The position numbers and the translations under genes were made by a program. A stretch of DNA of 64,000 nucleotides from Photobacterium lutimaris (GTDB taxonomy: Bacteria; Pseudomonadota; Gammaproteobacteria; Enterobacterales; Vibrionaceae), in the NCBI RefSeq assembly GCF_003025555.1, contig NZ_PYMH01000005.1:62001-126000 (forward strand). Direction: 5' to 3'. Below are positions 16,789 to 25,775 of this stretch, piece by piece; positions within the stretch are counted from its first letter, which is position 1; every line of letters starts with the position of its first letter. The notes beneath the pieces were generated by a model. That model was not told the DNA's origin and searched no databases. It worked only from the letters and a program-made list of their open reading frames with translations.

Positions 16789-17458
16789 TATTCGCTTTCA
16801 TCCTAACTATGACCTCCTCCGCCACTATGCCTGCGGTGAATTAGAGTCGCCGTCAAGCATTATGCTCAACGCTCACCTGGAGTTTTGCCCTCATTGCCGC
16901 CAGAAACTGGCATCCATCGAGGCCGAGCAAGCCAGTCAACTTGAGAAAAGCGAGCCCGTGCCATTATCACCGTCTCTGAACGCGATGATGATGGATATTA
17001 TGGCCCAAGAGGCTGTGGATATACCGGTGCCCGACAAAGCCCCTGCTTGCCAATTGGCGCTGGAAGACAAAGCATATTCACTTCCATCGATTTTACAGCA
17101 GCATAACGACAAGATAGGCCCTTGGTCCCGGCTGCCCGGCAACATCAAGCGGGCTCAAGTCGACGTCTGCGGTGACAGCCAAATGAATTTCATCTATATG
17201 GATTCGAACAGCGCATTGCCAGAACATACCCATCAGGGGCAAGAAATCACTCTAGTCCTTGCCGGTGAGTTCTACGATGAAAGCGGCACCTACCAACCGG
17301 GTGATTTCATTGTACAAACTAAAGAACACAAGCATTTACCGCGTACCCGAGACGGGCAGGACTGTTTATGCCTGACCTTATTAAATGCACCGCTGCACTT
17401 CACCTCCGGTCTGGCGACCTTGCTCAATCCATTTAGCCAGTTATTCTTCAGGCACTAA
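16781..17458 (+). CDS. chrR: ChrR-family zinc anti-sigma factor
   Basis: A 225-residue anti-sigma factor that should hold the upstream ECF sigma factor inactive until oxidative stress releases it. The N-terminal zinc anti-sigma domain has the expected ligands H7, H32, C36 and C39 (HLEFCPHC), at nearly the same spacing as R. sphaeroides ChrR (H6, H31, C35, C38). The C-terminal half is a cupin with HTHQGQE and a later HKH, the second metal site tied to singlet-oxygen sensing. The start overlaps the sigma gene by eight bases, so the two are translationally coupled. Confidence 0.93.
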   Translation: MANIRFHPNYDLLRHYACGELESPSSIMLNAHLEFCPHCRQKLASIEAEQASQLEKSEPVPLSPSLNAMMMDIMAQEAVDIPVPDKAPACQLALEDKAYSLPSILQQHNDKIGPWSRLPGNIKRAQVDVCGDSQMNFIYMDSNSALPEHTHQGQEITLVLAGEFYDESGTYQPGDFIVQTKEHKHLPRTRDGQDCLCLTLLNAPLHFTSGLATLLNPFSQLFFRH

Positions 17459-17479
17459 TCCAATCATAACCGTATAAAA

Positions 17480-17515
17480 AACCCCGCTGTGCGAACGCAC
17501 AACGGGGTTTGTTTT
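17480..17515. terminator. Bidirectional terminator
   Basis: A strong stem (AACCCCG/CGGGGTT plus GTGCG/CGCAC) is followed by TGTTTTT on the plus strand and preceded by a run of A. It lies between chrR and the converging RND pump gene and can serve both. Confidence 0.85.
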
Positions 17516-17536
17516 TATGCTGGCACGACTAGATAA

Positions 17537-20500
17537 TTAAGCGTTTGCTGGTTGTTTTACGTTGTAGAACAAGGCAAACAATACCGGCACCACAATCAGG
17601 GTCAGGATAGTGGCAAAGCCAAGGCCTGCCATGATGGTGATCGCCAACGAGTTAAAGAAGGCGTCGAAAACCAGTGGGATCATACCCAAAATAGTCGTCA
17701 GTGCCGCCATGCTCACCGGGCGTACACGACTAATGGCACTATCAACAATGGCATCATAAGGCACCTTGCCCGATTCCAGTTCGATATTGATTTGATCCAA
17801 CAGTACAATACCATTTTTCAATATCATACCACTTAAGCTCAGCAAGCCGAGCAATGCGGTGAAGCTGAAAGGAATATTGGTCGACAGCAAGCCAAAGGCC
17901 ACACCGATAATCGACAGTGGTACCGTTGCCCAAATCACCAATGGCTTCTTCACCGAGTTGAACAAGAAGATAGTGATAACAAACATGAACAGGTACCCCA
18001 TCGGCATCGAGGCCATCATGGATTCCTGCGCATCTTTCGATGACTCATACTCCCCGCCCCACTCAATGCTATAGCCAACCGGCAGCGGCAGCGCTTCCAC
18101 TTGCGGGCGAATACGGTTGAACAGGGTTGCCGCCGTTTCGTCGCCCAGCACATCGTGGTCAGCCAGAACCGTCAGGGTACGCTTGCGGTCTCGACGCTGG
18201 ATCAGCGGCTCTGACCAACCAAGAGCTACCCCATCAATCACCTGTTCAATCGGCACATAGGCCTGTTGTACTGGGCTCCAAAGCTGAAGATTCTGCAGCG
18301 TATCGTAATCGATCCGCTCAGATTCCGGCAGACGGGTAATGATCGGCAGCATATGAGTGCCGTCACGTAGCAAACCAATCGTGTTACCACCGTAAGCCAT
18401 CTGCAGGGTATTGGACAAATCTTCCTTGGAAATCCCCAAACGACGAGCCTTGGTTTCATTAAACTGCGGCACTAACTCTTTGGTACGTTCACGCCAGTCG
18501 TGACGAACATTGCGCGCGCCTGGATCTTGCAACAATACATCCTCGACCTGCAGCGCGATATCACGCAACGTTTGCGGGTCTGGACCGATGATCCGCGCTT
18601 CAATTTTCGAGGCTGGCGATGGGCCAAATTCCATCAGCTTGAACAGGAAAGTCGGCTGATCAAACTTGGTAGGCAAGCTTGCATCGAGCTTGTGCAGCAA
18701 ATCGAACATGTTGTCACGGTCGGTGGTGCGGACCTGCAACTGGGCATATGACTCGTAGCTTTTCTCCGGCTGGTAGGTCAGCATGAATCGCTGCATCCCC
18801 TGACCGACAGAGGTCGTCACGAACGCCACATCCTCTTGGTTACGGATATACTGCTCAACCTTTTCGGTCTGCGCCATGGTCTCTCTTATATCAGTCCCTT
18901 CCGGCATCCACATATCGACATAGAACATCGGCGTGTTGGATGGCGGAAAGAATGACTGCTTCACCTGACCGAACGCGATCACAGCCGTCACTAGCAGGGC
19001 AACCATGCTGGCCATGGTCAACCAACGGAATCGCAAAGCGAATTTCAGCAAAGCACCAAAGACAGTAAACATCACGCCTTTGTACGGATCTTCTTCATCC
19101 TGCTGGGCATTGTCTTCATCTTTTAATAACAGATCCGCCAAGAATGGCGTCAACGTCAGTGCAGTGACCCAACTCAAGAATAAGGAATAACACAATACCC
19201 AGAACAAGGAGCCCATAAACTCACCGGTGGCGTCCGAAGACAAACCAATCGGTGCAAAGGCCGTAATGGCGATCACCGTGGCACCCAGCAATGGCCATTG
19301 TGTTTGCTTGGCAATATCGACTGCGGCTTGTACCTTGGTCCGGCCTTTCTTCAAGCCCACCAGGATCCCTTCAACCACGACAATCGCATTATCCACCAGC
19401 ATACCCAGCGCAATGATCAGGGCACCAAGGGAAATACGGTGCAACTCAACATCGTTGAGTTTCATCATGATAAAAGTGCCGAATACGGTCAGTAGCAATA
19501 CCAAACCGATGATCACGCCACTGCGAAGTCCCATGGCAAACAACAGCACAACGATAACAATTGCCACCGCCTGGCCCAAGCTGATAACAAAGTCTTGTAC
19601 CGACTTATCCACTTCCTGCGCTTGGTTATAGAAGTAATTGAGCTCTACACCAGCAGGCTTGATATTTTCCAGCTCCGCCAAGCGGGCATCAAGCTGTTTG
19701 CCGACTTCAACAACATTGACCCCAGAGGTAAACGAGATACCCAAGTTAATGGCTTGTTCGCCGTTATAAGTGACAATATTACCTGGTTTTTCCTGGATCC
19801 CGCGAGATACGGTGCCTACGTCTTTCAAACGAATCAAATTACCGGTATCTCGGCCATGGATAACAAGGTCTTCCAACGCTTCAACACTGTTCATTTCACC
19901 ATTCGGACGGATGACTAAGTTCTGGCCATCAATCATCAGCTCACCAGATGCAATCACACTGTTCTGCTGGTTCAACAAACCAACCACAGTATTCATGTCG
20001 AGATTCAGTGCCGCCATACGTTCAACTGAGATCTCAACAAAGATCTGTTCTTGTTGATCACCGGCCAAGCTAACCTTGCCCACCCCGTCAACCAATTCGA
20101 TTTCGCGGATCAGGTAATCGGCATATTGTTTGAGCTCAACATAGGAATACCCCTTACCGGTCAGCATCATCATCACGCCATACACGTCACCAAAGTCGTC
20201 GATGATCTGTAGTGAGCTAACACCCGATGGCAAGGTCGGACGCAAATCATTGACCTTGCGGCGCATTTCATCCCAGATCTGCGGCAGCTCATCCGGGCCG
20301 TAGATCATCTCCATGCTCACCGTAATCTGGGTCATCCCGGCCGACGAGGTCGAGGTAACTTTATCGATATAGGGTAACTGGCGTACCGCTTTTTCCAGCG
20401 GATAGGTGAGTTCTTCTTCAACTTCCGTCGAGGTAGCACCCGGGTAGGTGGCAACAATCATTGCATCTTTGATGGTGAACGCCGGATCTTCCAACCTTCC

Positions 20501-20596
20501 CAGATCCAAGAATGAGGTAACGCCCCCTACGGCTAGAATAATGATGAACAGCCAGCTAATGACTTTATTTTTTATTGAATACTCAGCAATATTCAC
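17537..20596 (-). CDS. RND efflux pump permease (HAE1/AcrB superfamily, VexK-like)
   Basis: An inner-membrane proton-driven drug/solute exporter of about 1019 residues. It has 12 membrane segments: one N-terminal (VISWLFIIILAVGGV), two clusters in the middle and end, and two large periplasmic loops. The proton-relay region reads GMLVDNAIVVVEGI in the fourth segment. The GTG start at 20596 is seven bases after GGGAG and overlaps the stop codon of the upstream small gene by four bases. It is the last gene of a four-gene operon with two adaptors, a layout like V. cholerae vexIJK. No outer-membrane channel gene is present, so it probably uses a TolC encoded elsewhere. Confidence 0.93.
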   Translation of the reverse strand: MNIAEYSIKNKVISWLFIIILAVGGVTSFLDLGRLEDPAFTIKDAMIVATYPGATSTEVEEELTYPLEKAVRQLPYIDKVTSTSSAGMTQITVSMEMIYGPDELPQIWDEMRRKVNDLRPTLPSGVSSLQIIDDFGDVYGVMMMLTGKGYSYVELKQYADYLIREIELVDGVGKVSLAGDQQEQIFVEISVERMAALNLDMNTVVGLLNQQNSVIASGELMIDGQNLVIRPNGEMNSVEALEDLVIHGRDTGNLIRLKDVGTVSRGIQEKPGNIVTYNGEQAINLGISFTSGVNVVEVGKQLDARLAELENIKPAGVELNYFYNQAQEVDKSVQDFVISLGQAVAIVIVVLLFAMGLRSGVIIGLVLLLTVFGTFIMMKLNDVELHRISLGALIIALGMLVDNAIVVVEGILVGLKKGRTKVQAAVDIAKQTQWPLLGATVIAITAFAPIGLSSDATGEFMGSLFWVLCYSLFLSWVTALTLTPFLADLLLKDEDNAQQDEEDPYKGVMFTVFGALLKFALRFRWLTMASMVALLVTAVIAFGQVKQSFFPPSNTPMFYVDMWMPEGTDIRETMAQTEKVEQYIRNQEDVAFVTTSVGQGMQRFMLTYQPEKSYESYAQLQVRTTDRDNMFDLLHKLDASLPTKFDQPTFLFKLMEFGPSPASKIEARIIGPDPQTLRDIALQVEDVLLQDPGARNVRHDWRERTKELVPQFNETKARRLGISKEDLSNTLQMAYGGNTIGLLRDGTHMLPIITRLPESERIDYDTLQNLQLWSPVQQAYVPIEQVIDGVALGWSEPLIQRRDRKRTLTVLADHDVLGDETAATLFNRIRPQVEALPLPVGYSIEWGGEYESSKDAQESMMASMPMGYLFMFVITIFLFNSVKKPLVIWATVPLSIIGVAFGLLSTNIPFSFTALLGLLSLSGMILKNGIVLLDQINIELESGKVPYDAIVDSAISRVRPVSMAALTTILGMIPLVFDAFFNSLAITIMAGLGFATILTLIVVPVLFALFYNVKQPANA

Positions 20597-20841
20597 TGTA
20601 TTGCTCCCATGATGGCTACTGCCATAGTCAATCCCCAATCTTCTTCCCCAAGCCCAACCGATGTTATTACAACGGGCTTGGCCTGAATTGATAACTCTAA
20701 ATACTGCATGCCTTCTTCAATCAGCTTCCCAGCCATCAGCTGGCCCAGCTCAGTAAAAAAAGCAAGGCCGGCGAGTGTTATCACACACCCAACCACCCAG
20801 CGGATAAGGAGGCGACGAACGGTAGGCATGCTCAACTTCAC
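20593..20841 (-). CDS. Small membrane protein inside the RND efflux operon
   Basis: An 82-residue protein with one clear membrane helix (WVVGCVITLAGLAFF, about residues 15-30), a basic N-terminus (RRLLIR) and a short hydrophobic C-terminus (LTMAVAIMGAI). Its start overlaps the upstream adaptor gene by four bases, and its stop overlaps the pump gene by four bases, so all are translationally coupled. That coupling argues for a real role, possibly as an accessory subunit comparable in size to AcrZ, although no sequence likeness to AcrZ is seen. The function is unknown. Confidence 0.8.
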   Translation of the reverse strand: MKLSMPTVRRLLIRWVVGCVITLAGLAFFTELGQLMAGKLIEEGMQYLELSIQAKPVVITSVGLGEEDWGLTMAVAIMGAIQ

Positions 20842-21914
20842 TGGGCTTGCGCCTCTGTGGTCGCTGTTACTAACAATGTCACGTCCATCCCATCACGTAA
20901 TTTACGCAAGCTCGATGTCACCAAACGATCACCCTCACTGATACCGCTGCTCACGATGGCACCATGATTGTTGAGCTGACCAATCCCCACTTCCATCTTG
21001 TAAACCTGATTGCCTTCAACCTTCCAAACAAAGAACTGGCCATCTTCGCGCCCTGCATCAATGGCCGTCATAGGAAGCTGGTAACCTTGTTGGGTACTCA
21101 GGCCGGCCTCGGCCATATCAACACGCAATGACACACTGGTACCCGGTAAAATGGCTGGTTCTCGCTGCGCCATTTCAAACCACATGCGATAGGTCTGGGT
21201 TTGGGGCTCGAGCTCACTGGTGTGCTCGAGGTAGTTCACCGGATAGGTTTGCGACTCTGTCCCGAAACGGGCTACCGGCTGGTAGCTGTGGTTGGCTTGC
21301 TGCGGGTTAAGTGTGGCCAAGACGTTATCGGACACGGCAATATTGATATACAGCAGATCGTCTTGGTACAGGCTGACAACGGCTTCCCCCGGAGACACCG
21401 CCTCAAAAGATTCTTTCGGCACATCCGCCACCATGCCATTGAACGGCGCCACCAAACGGGTGTAGCCCAAACGACGCTCAGCCGAATTGAAGTTCACTTT
21501 TGCCAGCTTATGATTCGCAGATAGCTCATCAAGCTCAGCTTTGGAGATCATCTTTCGCTCGAACAACTCACGGCCACGTTTCAGCTGCTTGGCAGCCAGT
21601 TGGAACTGCACTTGCGCATCATTGTGCTGCTGCTCAAACTTATCAGCATCCAGTTCAGCCAGTAACTGGCCTTTCTTGACCTGTTGACCTGATTTAACCA
21701 ACACACGCTGCAGTTCACCTTCGACACGGAAAGCCAACGGGGTGTTCTCAGCTGCTTCAACTTGTCCTTTAAAAGTGCGGAACTGGCTGGTAACCGGCTT
21801 TTCGACCCGCACAGACGAAACCGCAAGGGAAGCTGTTTGCTGTTGTTGCGGCGGTTCTTGGCAACCGGCCAACACCATCATCGAAAGCACGGCCAAGGAC
21901 ATCTTCTTCAACAT
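20838..21914 (-). CDS. RND periplasmic adaptor (membrane fusion) lipoprotein, second copy
   Basis: A 358-residue HlyD/AcrA-type adaptor with lipobox LAGC (Cys18), so anchored in the inner membrane and reaching into the periplasm. A lipoyl half-motif (VEGELQRVLVKSGQQVKKGQLLAELD), a helical hairpin and a second half (YTRLVAPFNGMVADV) are seen in order, followed by beta-barrel and membrane-proximal domains. The ATG at 21914 follows a G-rich site and lies one base beyond the stop codon of the first adaptor. Longer frames upstream overlap that gene and are discounted. Confidence 0.9.
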   Translation of the reverse strand: MLKKMSLAVLSMMVLAGCQEPPQQQQTASLAVSSVRVEKPVTSQFRTFKGQVEAAENTPLAFRVEGELQRVLVKSGQQVKKGQLLAELDADKFEQQHNDAQVQFQLAAKQLKRGRELFERKMISKAELDELSANHKLAKVNFNSAERRLGYTRLVAPFNGMVADVPKESFEAVSPGEAVVSLYQDDLLYINIAVSDNVLATLNPQQANHSYQPVARFGTESQTYPVNYLEHTSELEPQTQTYRMWFEMAQREPAILPGTSVSLRVDMAEAGLSTQQGYQLPMTAIDAGREDGQFFVWKVEGNQVYKMEVGIGQLNNHGAIVSSGISEGDRLVTSSLRKLRDGMDVTLLVTATTEAQAQ

Positions 21915-21915
21915 C

Positions 21916-22992
21916 TTAGATCCCCCCCTCACGTTCCCAAGAGCGCACTTGCTGGCCGGGTAATAAATCTCTCGCTCCAGCAACCACGACCAAGGCACCT
22001 GGCGTTAATCCTGACGTCACCTCACCCTCATCGTTCAATTCCACTTCCAAGGCATCGACCACGCCGGTCGCAGGGTCAAACTGCCACAGTGTCCCTTGGC
22101 CGTCTTGCTTCTCAACCCAAGCACCTTCCGGTAGACGCAACGCGGTTGCCAGTTCAGATTTGGCAAAATGCACTTGACCAACCATGCCTGATAACAGGTT
22201 CATGGCTTCAGGGCGGGAAAGGGTCACTTTCGCGGTATAGCTGTTGGTATCACCGTCCGGCTTGGTAGAAAGCTCTTTGAACTGGGCCTGGATGGGCTGG
22301 GCTGGCTGGTTATCCATTTCAACCCACACCGCTGTACTGCGGATAGACGATAGGCTCGACTGTTTCACAAACGGTACTGGCAAGCTGAAACTGACATCCA
22401 TCTCATCCACATTCTGGATATTCATCACCGCCTGGTTAGCACCAACGAACTGATTCTGGTTAACAAATTTCAGCGAAACGACACCGTTAAAAGGGGCTTT
22501 AATCAAAGTATGTTCAACATCGGTCTTGGCTTGTTCAAGGTTGGCTGCCGCAGTTTTGTAAGCAGTCTCGCGCTGGTCAAACTGATCAGTACTGATCAGC
22601 TTCTTGCCGTATAACTGCTTGGCGCGCTGAAACTGACTTTGTGCCAATTCAAACTCTGCCATCTTGGCGTCAAAGGCCAAGCGGTAGTCCTTATCGTCTA
22701 GGACTGCCAGTACCTGGCCGCGCTCAACACGCTGGCCAACCCTAACGGATAGCTTTTCGATTTCTCCTGGTACTTGGAAAGAAAGCTGGGCACGCTGCGT
22801 CGCTTCCAGTTTTCCAGGAAAGGCATTGCTTGCCTGATTGGCTGGCACCGGAACTTCCAGCAATTTCACAGGCTTGACGACCTCTTTTGTTATTTCCGAG
22901 TTGGCTTGGTTACATCCGGCTAGGATACTTCCCAGCAACACCACGGTTGCCACCCTGACAAATGGGGTGGACGTAATGGACGTTCCTTTCAC
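21916..22992 (-). CDS. RND periplasmic adaptor (membrane fusion) lipoprotein, first copy
   Basis: First gene of the efflux operon, 358 residues, lipobox LAGC (Cys27). It shows the AcrA-like order: lipoyl half (SVRVGQRVERGQVLAVLDD), coiled-coil hairpin, second lipoyl half (HTLIKAPFNGVVSLKF), then barrel domains. Two different adaptors for one pump suggests a mixed adaptor ring, as proposed for other two-adaptor RND systems. The GTG start is preceded by a modest AGAGAG. The promoter lies in the divergent region shared with the TetR gene. Confidence 0.9.
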   Translation of the reverse strand: MKGTSITSTPFVRVATVVLLGSILAGCNQANSEITKEVVKPVKLLEVPVPANQASNAFPGKLEATQRAQLSFQVPGEIEKLSVRVGQRVERGQVLAVLDDKDYRLAFDAKMAEFELAQSQFQRAKQLYGKKLISTDQFDQRETAYKTAAANLEQAKTDVEHTLIKAPFNGVVSLKFVNQNQFVGANQAVMNIQNVDEMDVSFSLPVPFVKQSSLSSIRSTAVWVEMDNQPAQPIQAQFKELSTKPDGDTNSYTAKVTLSRPEAMNLLSGMVGQVHFAKSELATALRLPEGAWVEKQDGQGTLWQFDPATGVVDALEVELNDEGEVTSGLTPGALVVVAGARDLLPGQQVRSWEREGGI

Positions 22993-23037
22993 AGGCGATT
23001 CTCTCTGAGATTTATATTACACACCCGTGCAGTATAG

Positions 23038-23059
23038 GTTGATCTTGCCTGAGATCAAC
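23038..23059. promoter_or_regulatory. Operator for the TetR regulator in the efflux promoter
   Basis: A perfect inverted repeat, GTTGATCT/AGATCAAC with a six-base spacer. On the minus strand it covers TTGATC (-35), with TATACT (-10) 16 bases further on, directly upstream of the efflux operon. A repressor bound here would block RNA polymerase. A second short palindrome, TACAGCTGTA, lies about ten bases toward the TetR gene. Confidence 0.65.
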
Positions 23060-23082
23060 TATATTTTACAGCTGTACAATAA

Positions 23083-23886
23083 ATGAATATTGTGAACACA
23101 CAGATGACGTCTCCGCGTTTTTTTGGTAAAAATGGCATGGGCTATGAAACAGATATAATGATGACAGAGAGAAAACAGGGCCGCCGCAGCGCACAGGCCG
23201 CCGAAGAAACCAAGCTGCTGATCATCAAGACCGCCGCGGAAATGTTCTGCGAACTGGGTTATGAGAGGGTGTCACTGAGGAACATCAGCGAACGCGCGGG
23301 TGTGTCGCACAGTTTGATCCGCCACCATTTCGGCAGCAAGGAAAAGATCTGGCACAGTATCAGTGACTGCCTGCAAGTTTACTTTCTGGGCTACATGTAC
23401 AAGCTGCTGGATGAAATTCCTTCCGAGCTACCAAGCAACATTATTCTCTATCGCTTTATTACTATGTTGCTCGCCCAGCAGCTCGCTCACCCTCAACCAG
23501 TACAACTGATTGCTGATGGCGTAAGGCAAGGTGATGTGCTGATGGACTATTTCTTCGATAGCAACGGCGAACTTGAAAGTTTCGTCAATGAGCTAGTCGA
23601 GAATTGTAACCGGGACTGCCCGACCACACAGATAAAGGTGTGGGAAATGAAGTGGCAGATGATGATGTATGCCCACGGCGCCGCCAGCATGAAGCCATTC
23701 GTTTTGGATACGTGGGAAGGAGCCAGTGAAGAGCAGTGTTTACTGAACCATTGGGAGCTGTTTAACCAAACCATGGCAACCCAATTCAACATCCCTCCCG
23801 AAGAAATGTTGCACCCGGAAAAACTCTCAGACATTCTTATCGAACTCCCTTGCGAATGGGGTTGCAACAACGATACAACAGACTGA
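23083..23886 (+). CDS. TetR-family transcriptional regulator of the efflux operon
   Basis: Up to 267 residues, with a TetR helix-turn-helix at about 64-83 (VSLRNISERAGVSHSLIRHH) and a C-terminal ligand-binding domain. It is divergent from the four-gene RND operon, and a clean palindrome lies in the shared promoter. It is therefore the likely repressor, released by a pump substrate. The N-terminus is uncertain: the first ATG sits only a few bases from a TACAAT box, and the ATGs at about 23137 and 23158 are good alternatives. Confidence 0.88.
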   Translation: MNIVNTQMTSPRFFGKNGMGYETDIMMTERKQGRRSAQAAEETKLLIIKTAAEMFCELGYERVSLRNISERAGVSHSLIRHHFGSKEKIWHSISDCLQVYFLGYMYKLLDEIPSELPSNIILYRFITMLLAQQLAHPQPVQLIADGVRQGDVLMDYFFDSNGELESFVNELVENCNRDCPTTQIKVWEMKWQMMMYAHGAASMKPFVLDTWEGASEEQCLLNHWELFNQTMATQFNIPPEEMLHPEKLSDILIELPCEWGCNNDTTD

Positions 23887-23892
23887 ACAAAA

Positions 23893-23921
23893 AAAGGTCA
23901 ATACCCATGGTATTGACCTTT
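23893..23921. terminator. Bidirectional terminator
   Basis: A perfect 13-pair stem, AAAGGTCAATACC/GGTATTGACCTTT with a three-base loop, lies between the TetR gene and the converging AI-2E-family gene. T-rich sequence follows on the plus strand and A-rich sequence precedes it. Confidence 0.85.
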
Positions 23922-23945
23922 CTCTTTTTATTCATTCTTGTTGGC

Positions 23946-25076
23946 TTAAACAGTTACCACTACAGGCAATGCTGTTTCGTTTCGTTCTTCTTCAGTATCC
24001 GCTGGTGAAACTGGCTCTGCCTGTTCAAGCCATGTCATCAGTAGCTTGTAACCCAGTCCCAGCACAACCGCACCAACGAACAACCCGATAATACCTGACA
24101 TCATCATGCCACCCAGCGCACCAAGCAGGATAACCAGCATTGGGATATCAACACCGCGGCCCATCAGCATTGGCTTCAGTACGGCATCACTTGCGCTAAC
24201 CAAAATACCCCACACAGCAAAGAGAACAGCGACGGTTGTTGTCTCGACAGCAAACAAGTAAGCCATCACCGGACCCAGCACCAGAATCGGTGGCAGCTGG
24301 ATAATCGCCAAAATCAATACCGCTAGCATCCATAGTCCCGTCGCCGGAACACCTGCGATCCCCATGCCTAGTCCAGCCAGTACCGCCTGAATAACCGCAA
24401 CGCCAATGACACCTTGAACAACACTACGTACGGTCGCGATAGACAGACCGACATACTCTTCACCCTTCTCACCCAGTAATCGACCAGCCACTTTATTTAC
24501 CATGGCTTTACAGCGACCAGAGTTGCTCATCACAACACCGGAAATAAGAATCGAGATAATAAACTGAACCACGCTACCACCCAAGCTACCAATCGCGGAT
24601 AAGCCACTAGAAACAAACGCTTTCACTTGAGGTGCATAGGTTTCTAACGCCCCTTCCAAATTGGTTGCAGATAGGCTCCAAGCCTTATGCAGCGGTTCAC
24701 CCACAACCGGTATTTCAGCCACCGAAGCCTCTGGGTGCGGGATAACTAATGTTCCGGCAGAGACTGATGTAGCCACTTCCTGGGTGGTTGTTACCACCGC
24801 ACCGGAAAACCATACCGTTGGGACAATGAGTGCGGCAAGCGTGACCAAGGTGACCAACATACTTCCCTTACCTTGGGAAAGTGAGAACCGACGTTGCAAC
24901 CACTTAACTAACGGCATCAGGGCAATAGCGATAATGGCTCCCCAAACGATGGGTAGTAAAAATGGCTGCAGGACCTGATAGCAAAAATAAACAACCAGCA
25001 GCAATAACATTGCCTTGATAAAAGTATCCATCGAACTTTTGCCCGGGAGTGTTACTAAGAATTGTTGAGCGTTCAC
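23946..25076 (-). CDS. AI-2E family transporter (PerM/YdiK-like, DUF20)
   Basis: An inner-membrane protein of about 376 residues with around eight hydrophobic segments and the family core (IQLPPILVLGPVMAYL, and GILVSASDAVLKPMLMGRG). Members were named for export of autoinducer 2, but others are sodium/proton antiporters or have no known substrate. I favour the GTG at 25076, which has GAGG six bases upstream; an ATG at 25031 is possible. It stands alone between a terminator and a long intergenic region. Confidence 0.87.
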   Translation of the reverse strand: MNAQQFLVTLPGKSSMDTFIKAMLLLLVVYFCYQVLQPFLLPIVWGAIIAIALMPLVKWLQRRFSLSQGKGSMLVTLVTLAALIVPTVWFSGAVVTTTQEVATSVSAGTLVIPHPEASVAEIPVVGEPLHKAWSLSATNLEGALETYAPQVKAFVSSGLSAIGSLGGSVVQFIISILISGVVMSNSGRCKAMVNKVAGRLLGEKGEEYVGLSIATVRSVVQGVIGVAVIQAVLAGLGMGIAGVPATGLWMLAVLILAIIQLPPILVLGPVMAYLFAVETTTVAVLFAVWGILVSASDAVLKPMLMGRGVDIPMLVILLGALGGMMMSGIIGLFVGAVVLGLGYKLLMTWLEQAEPVSPADTEEERNETALPVVVTV

Positions 25077-25775
25077 AACCAACCTCACAAATGGCGTTTT
25101 AATGACTGAAGGGCCCTCGCCCTAACTTGGTTAAATAGTAACCACCTTTGTGTGAGGAGACTTACCATTTCACGACAGCGAGCATTCTTCTACCGCCAAC
25201 GGGCATTGTTCATTAATTCGTCAATTAGATTTTTTACTCTAATAAATAGGCATACTATTTCTCTTGCATTCCTTCGGGATGTTCGTACCCATTACGTGAA
25301 ATTAGCGTCCGCCATTGGTACAAAGGTCTCTTACCCTCCAACCATCACTAACCAACGACTTAAAGAGACCTTTTTTTCACTCCTGCACAGTAGCCCTACT
25401 CATTTCAATCCTTAACCTCATCCCCAATCATCGCCGAGCTCACGGAATAAAATTCGCAACAGACATCACAATTTGATGCCAAACCATGATCTGCTCTCCA
25501 AATGCAGCATTTTTCCACTTTGCCAATCGTCTTATGCTTATTCATTCGGTTGCTCATCTATGCAGCTCGGTCTCTGGATGGACAGAAGATCCCATTGACG
25601 AGCAGAATATTACATCACCACTTAATCACCCTCTCACTGTATGCGAAATGCGCATAAAAAAGCACAGCTACCGGCTGTGATCATCCTCGCAACACCATCG
25701 TGAGCAAAACCCTTACCCTCTTAGCATCCCAAGGGATAACAACAAGGTACGATCACACAACCATAAGGGATTACA
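25077..25775. other. Long intergenic region
   Basis: About 700 bases between divergent genes. It has AT-rich patches near 25200-25260 that suit a minus-strand promoter, and a short CACAGC...GCTGTG hairpin near 25665-25680. Short open frames exist but none has a credible start site or composition. I see no repeat or RNA gene. Confidence 0.45.

Noticed and set aside
17552..20057. Several plus-strand frames opposite the first RND pump gene
   Set aside because: Antisense shadows; the pump frame on the minus strand is intact and family-like.
25152..25680. Short plus-strand frames in the gap before the DUF885 gene
   Set aside because: No ribosome-binding sites, biased composition and no domain pattern; treated as intergenic sequence.
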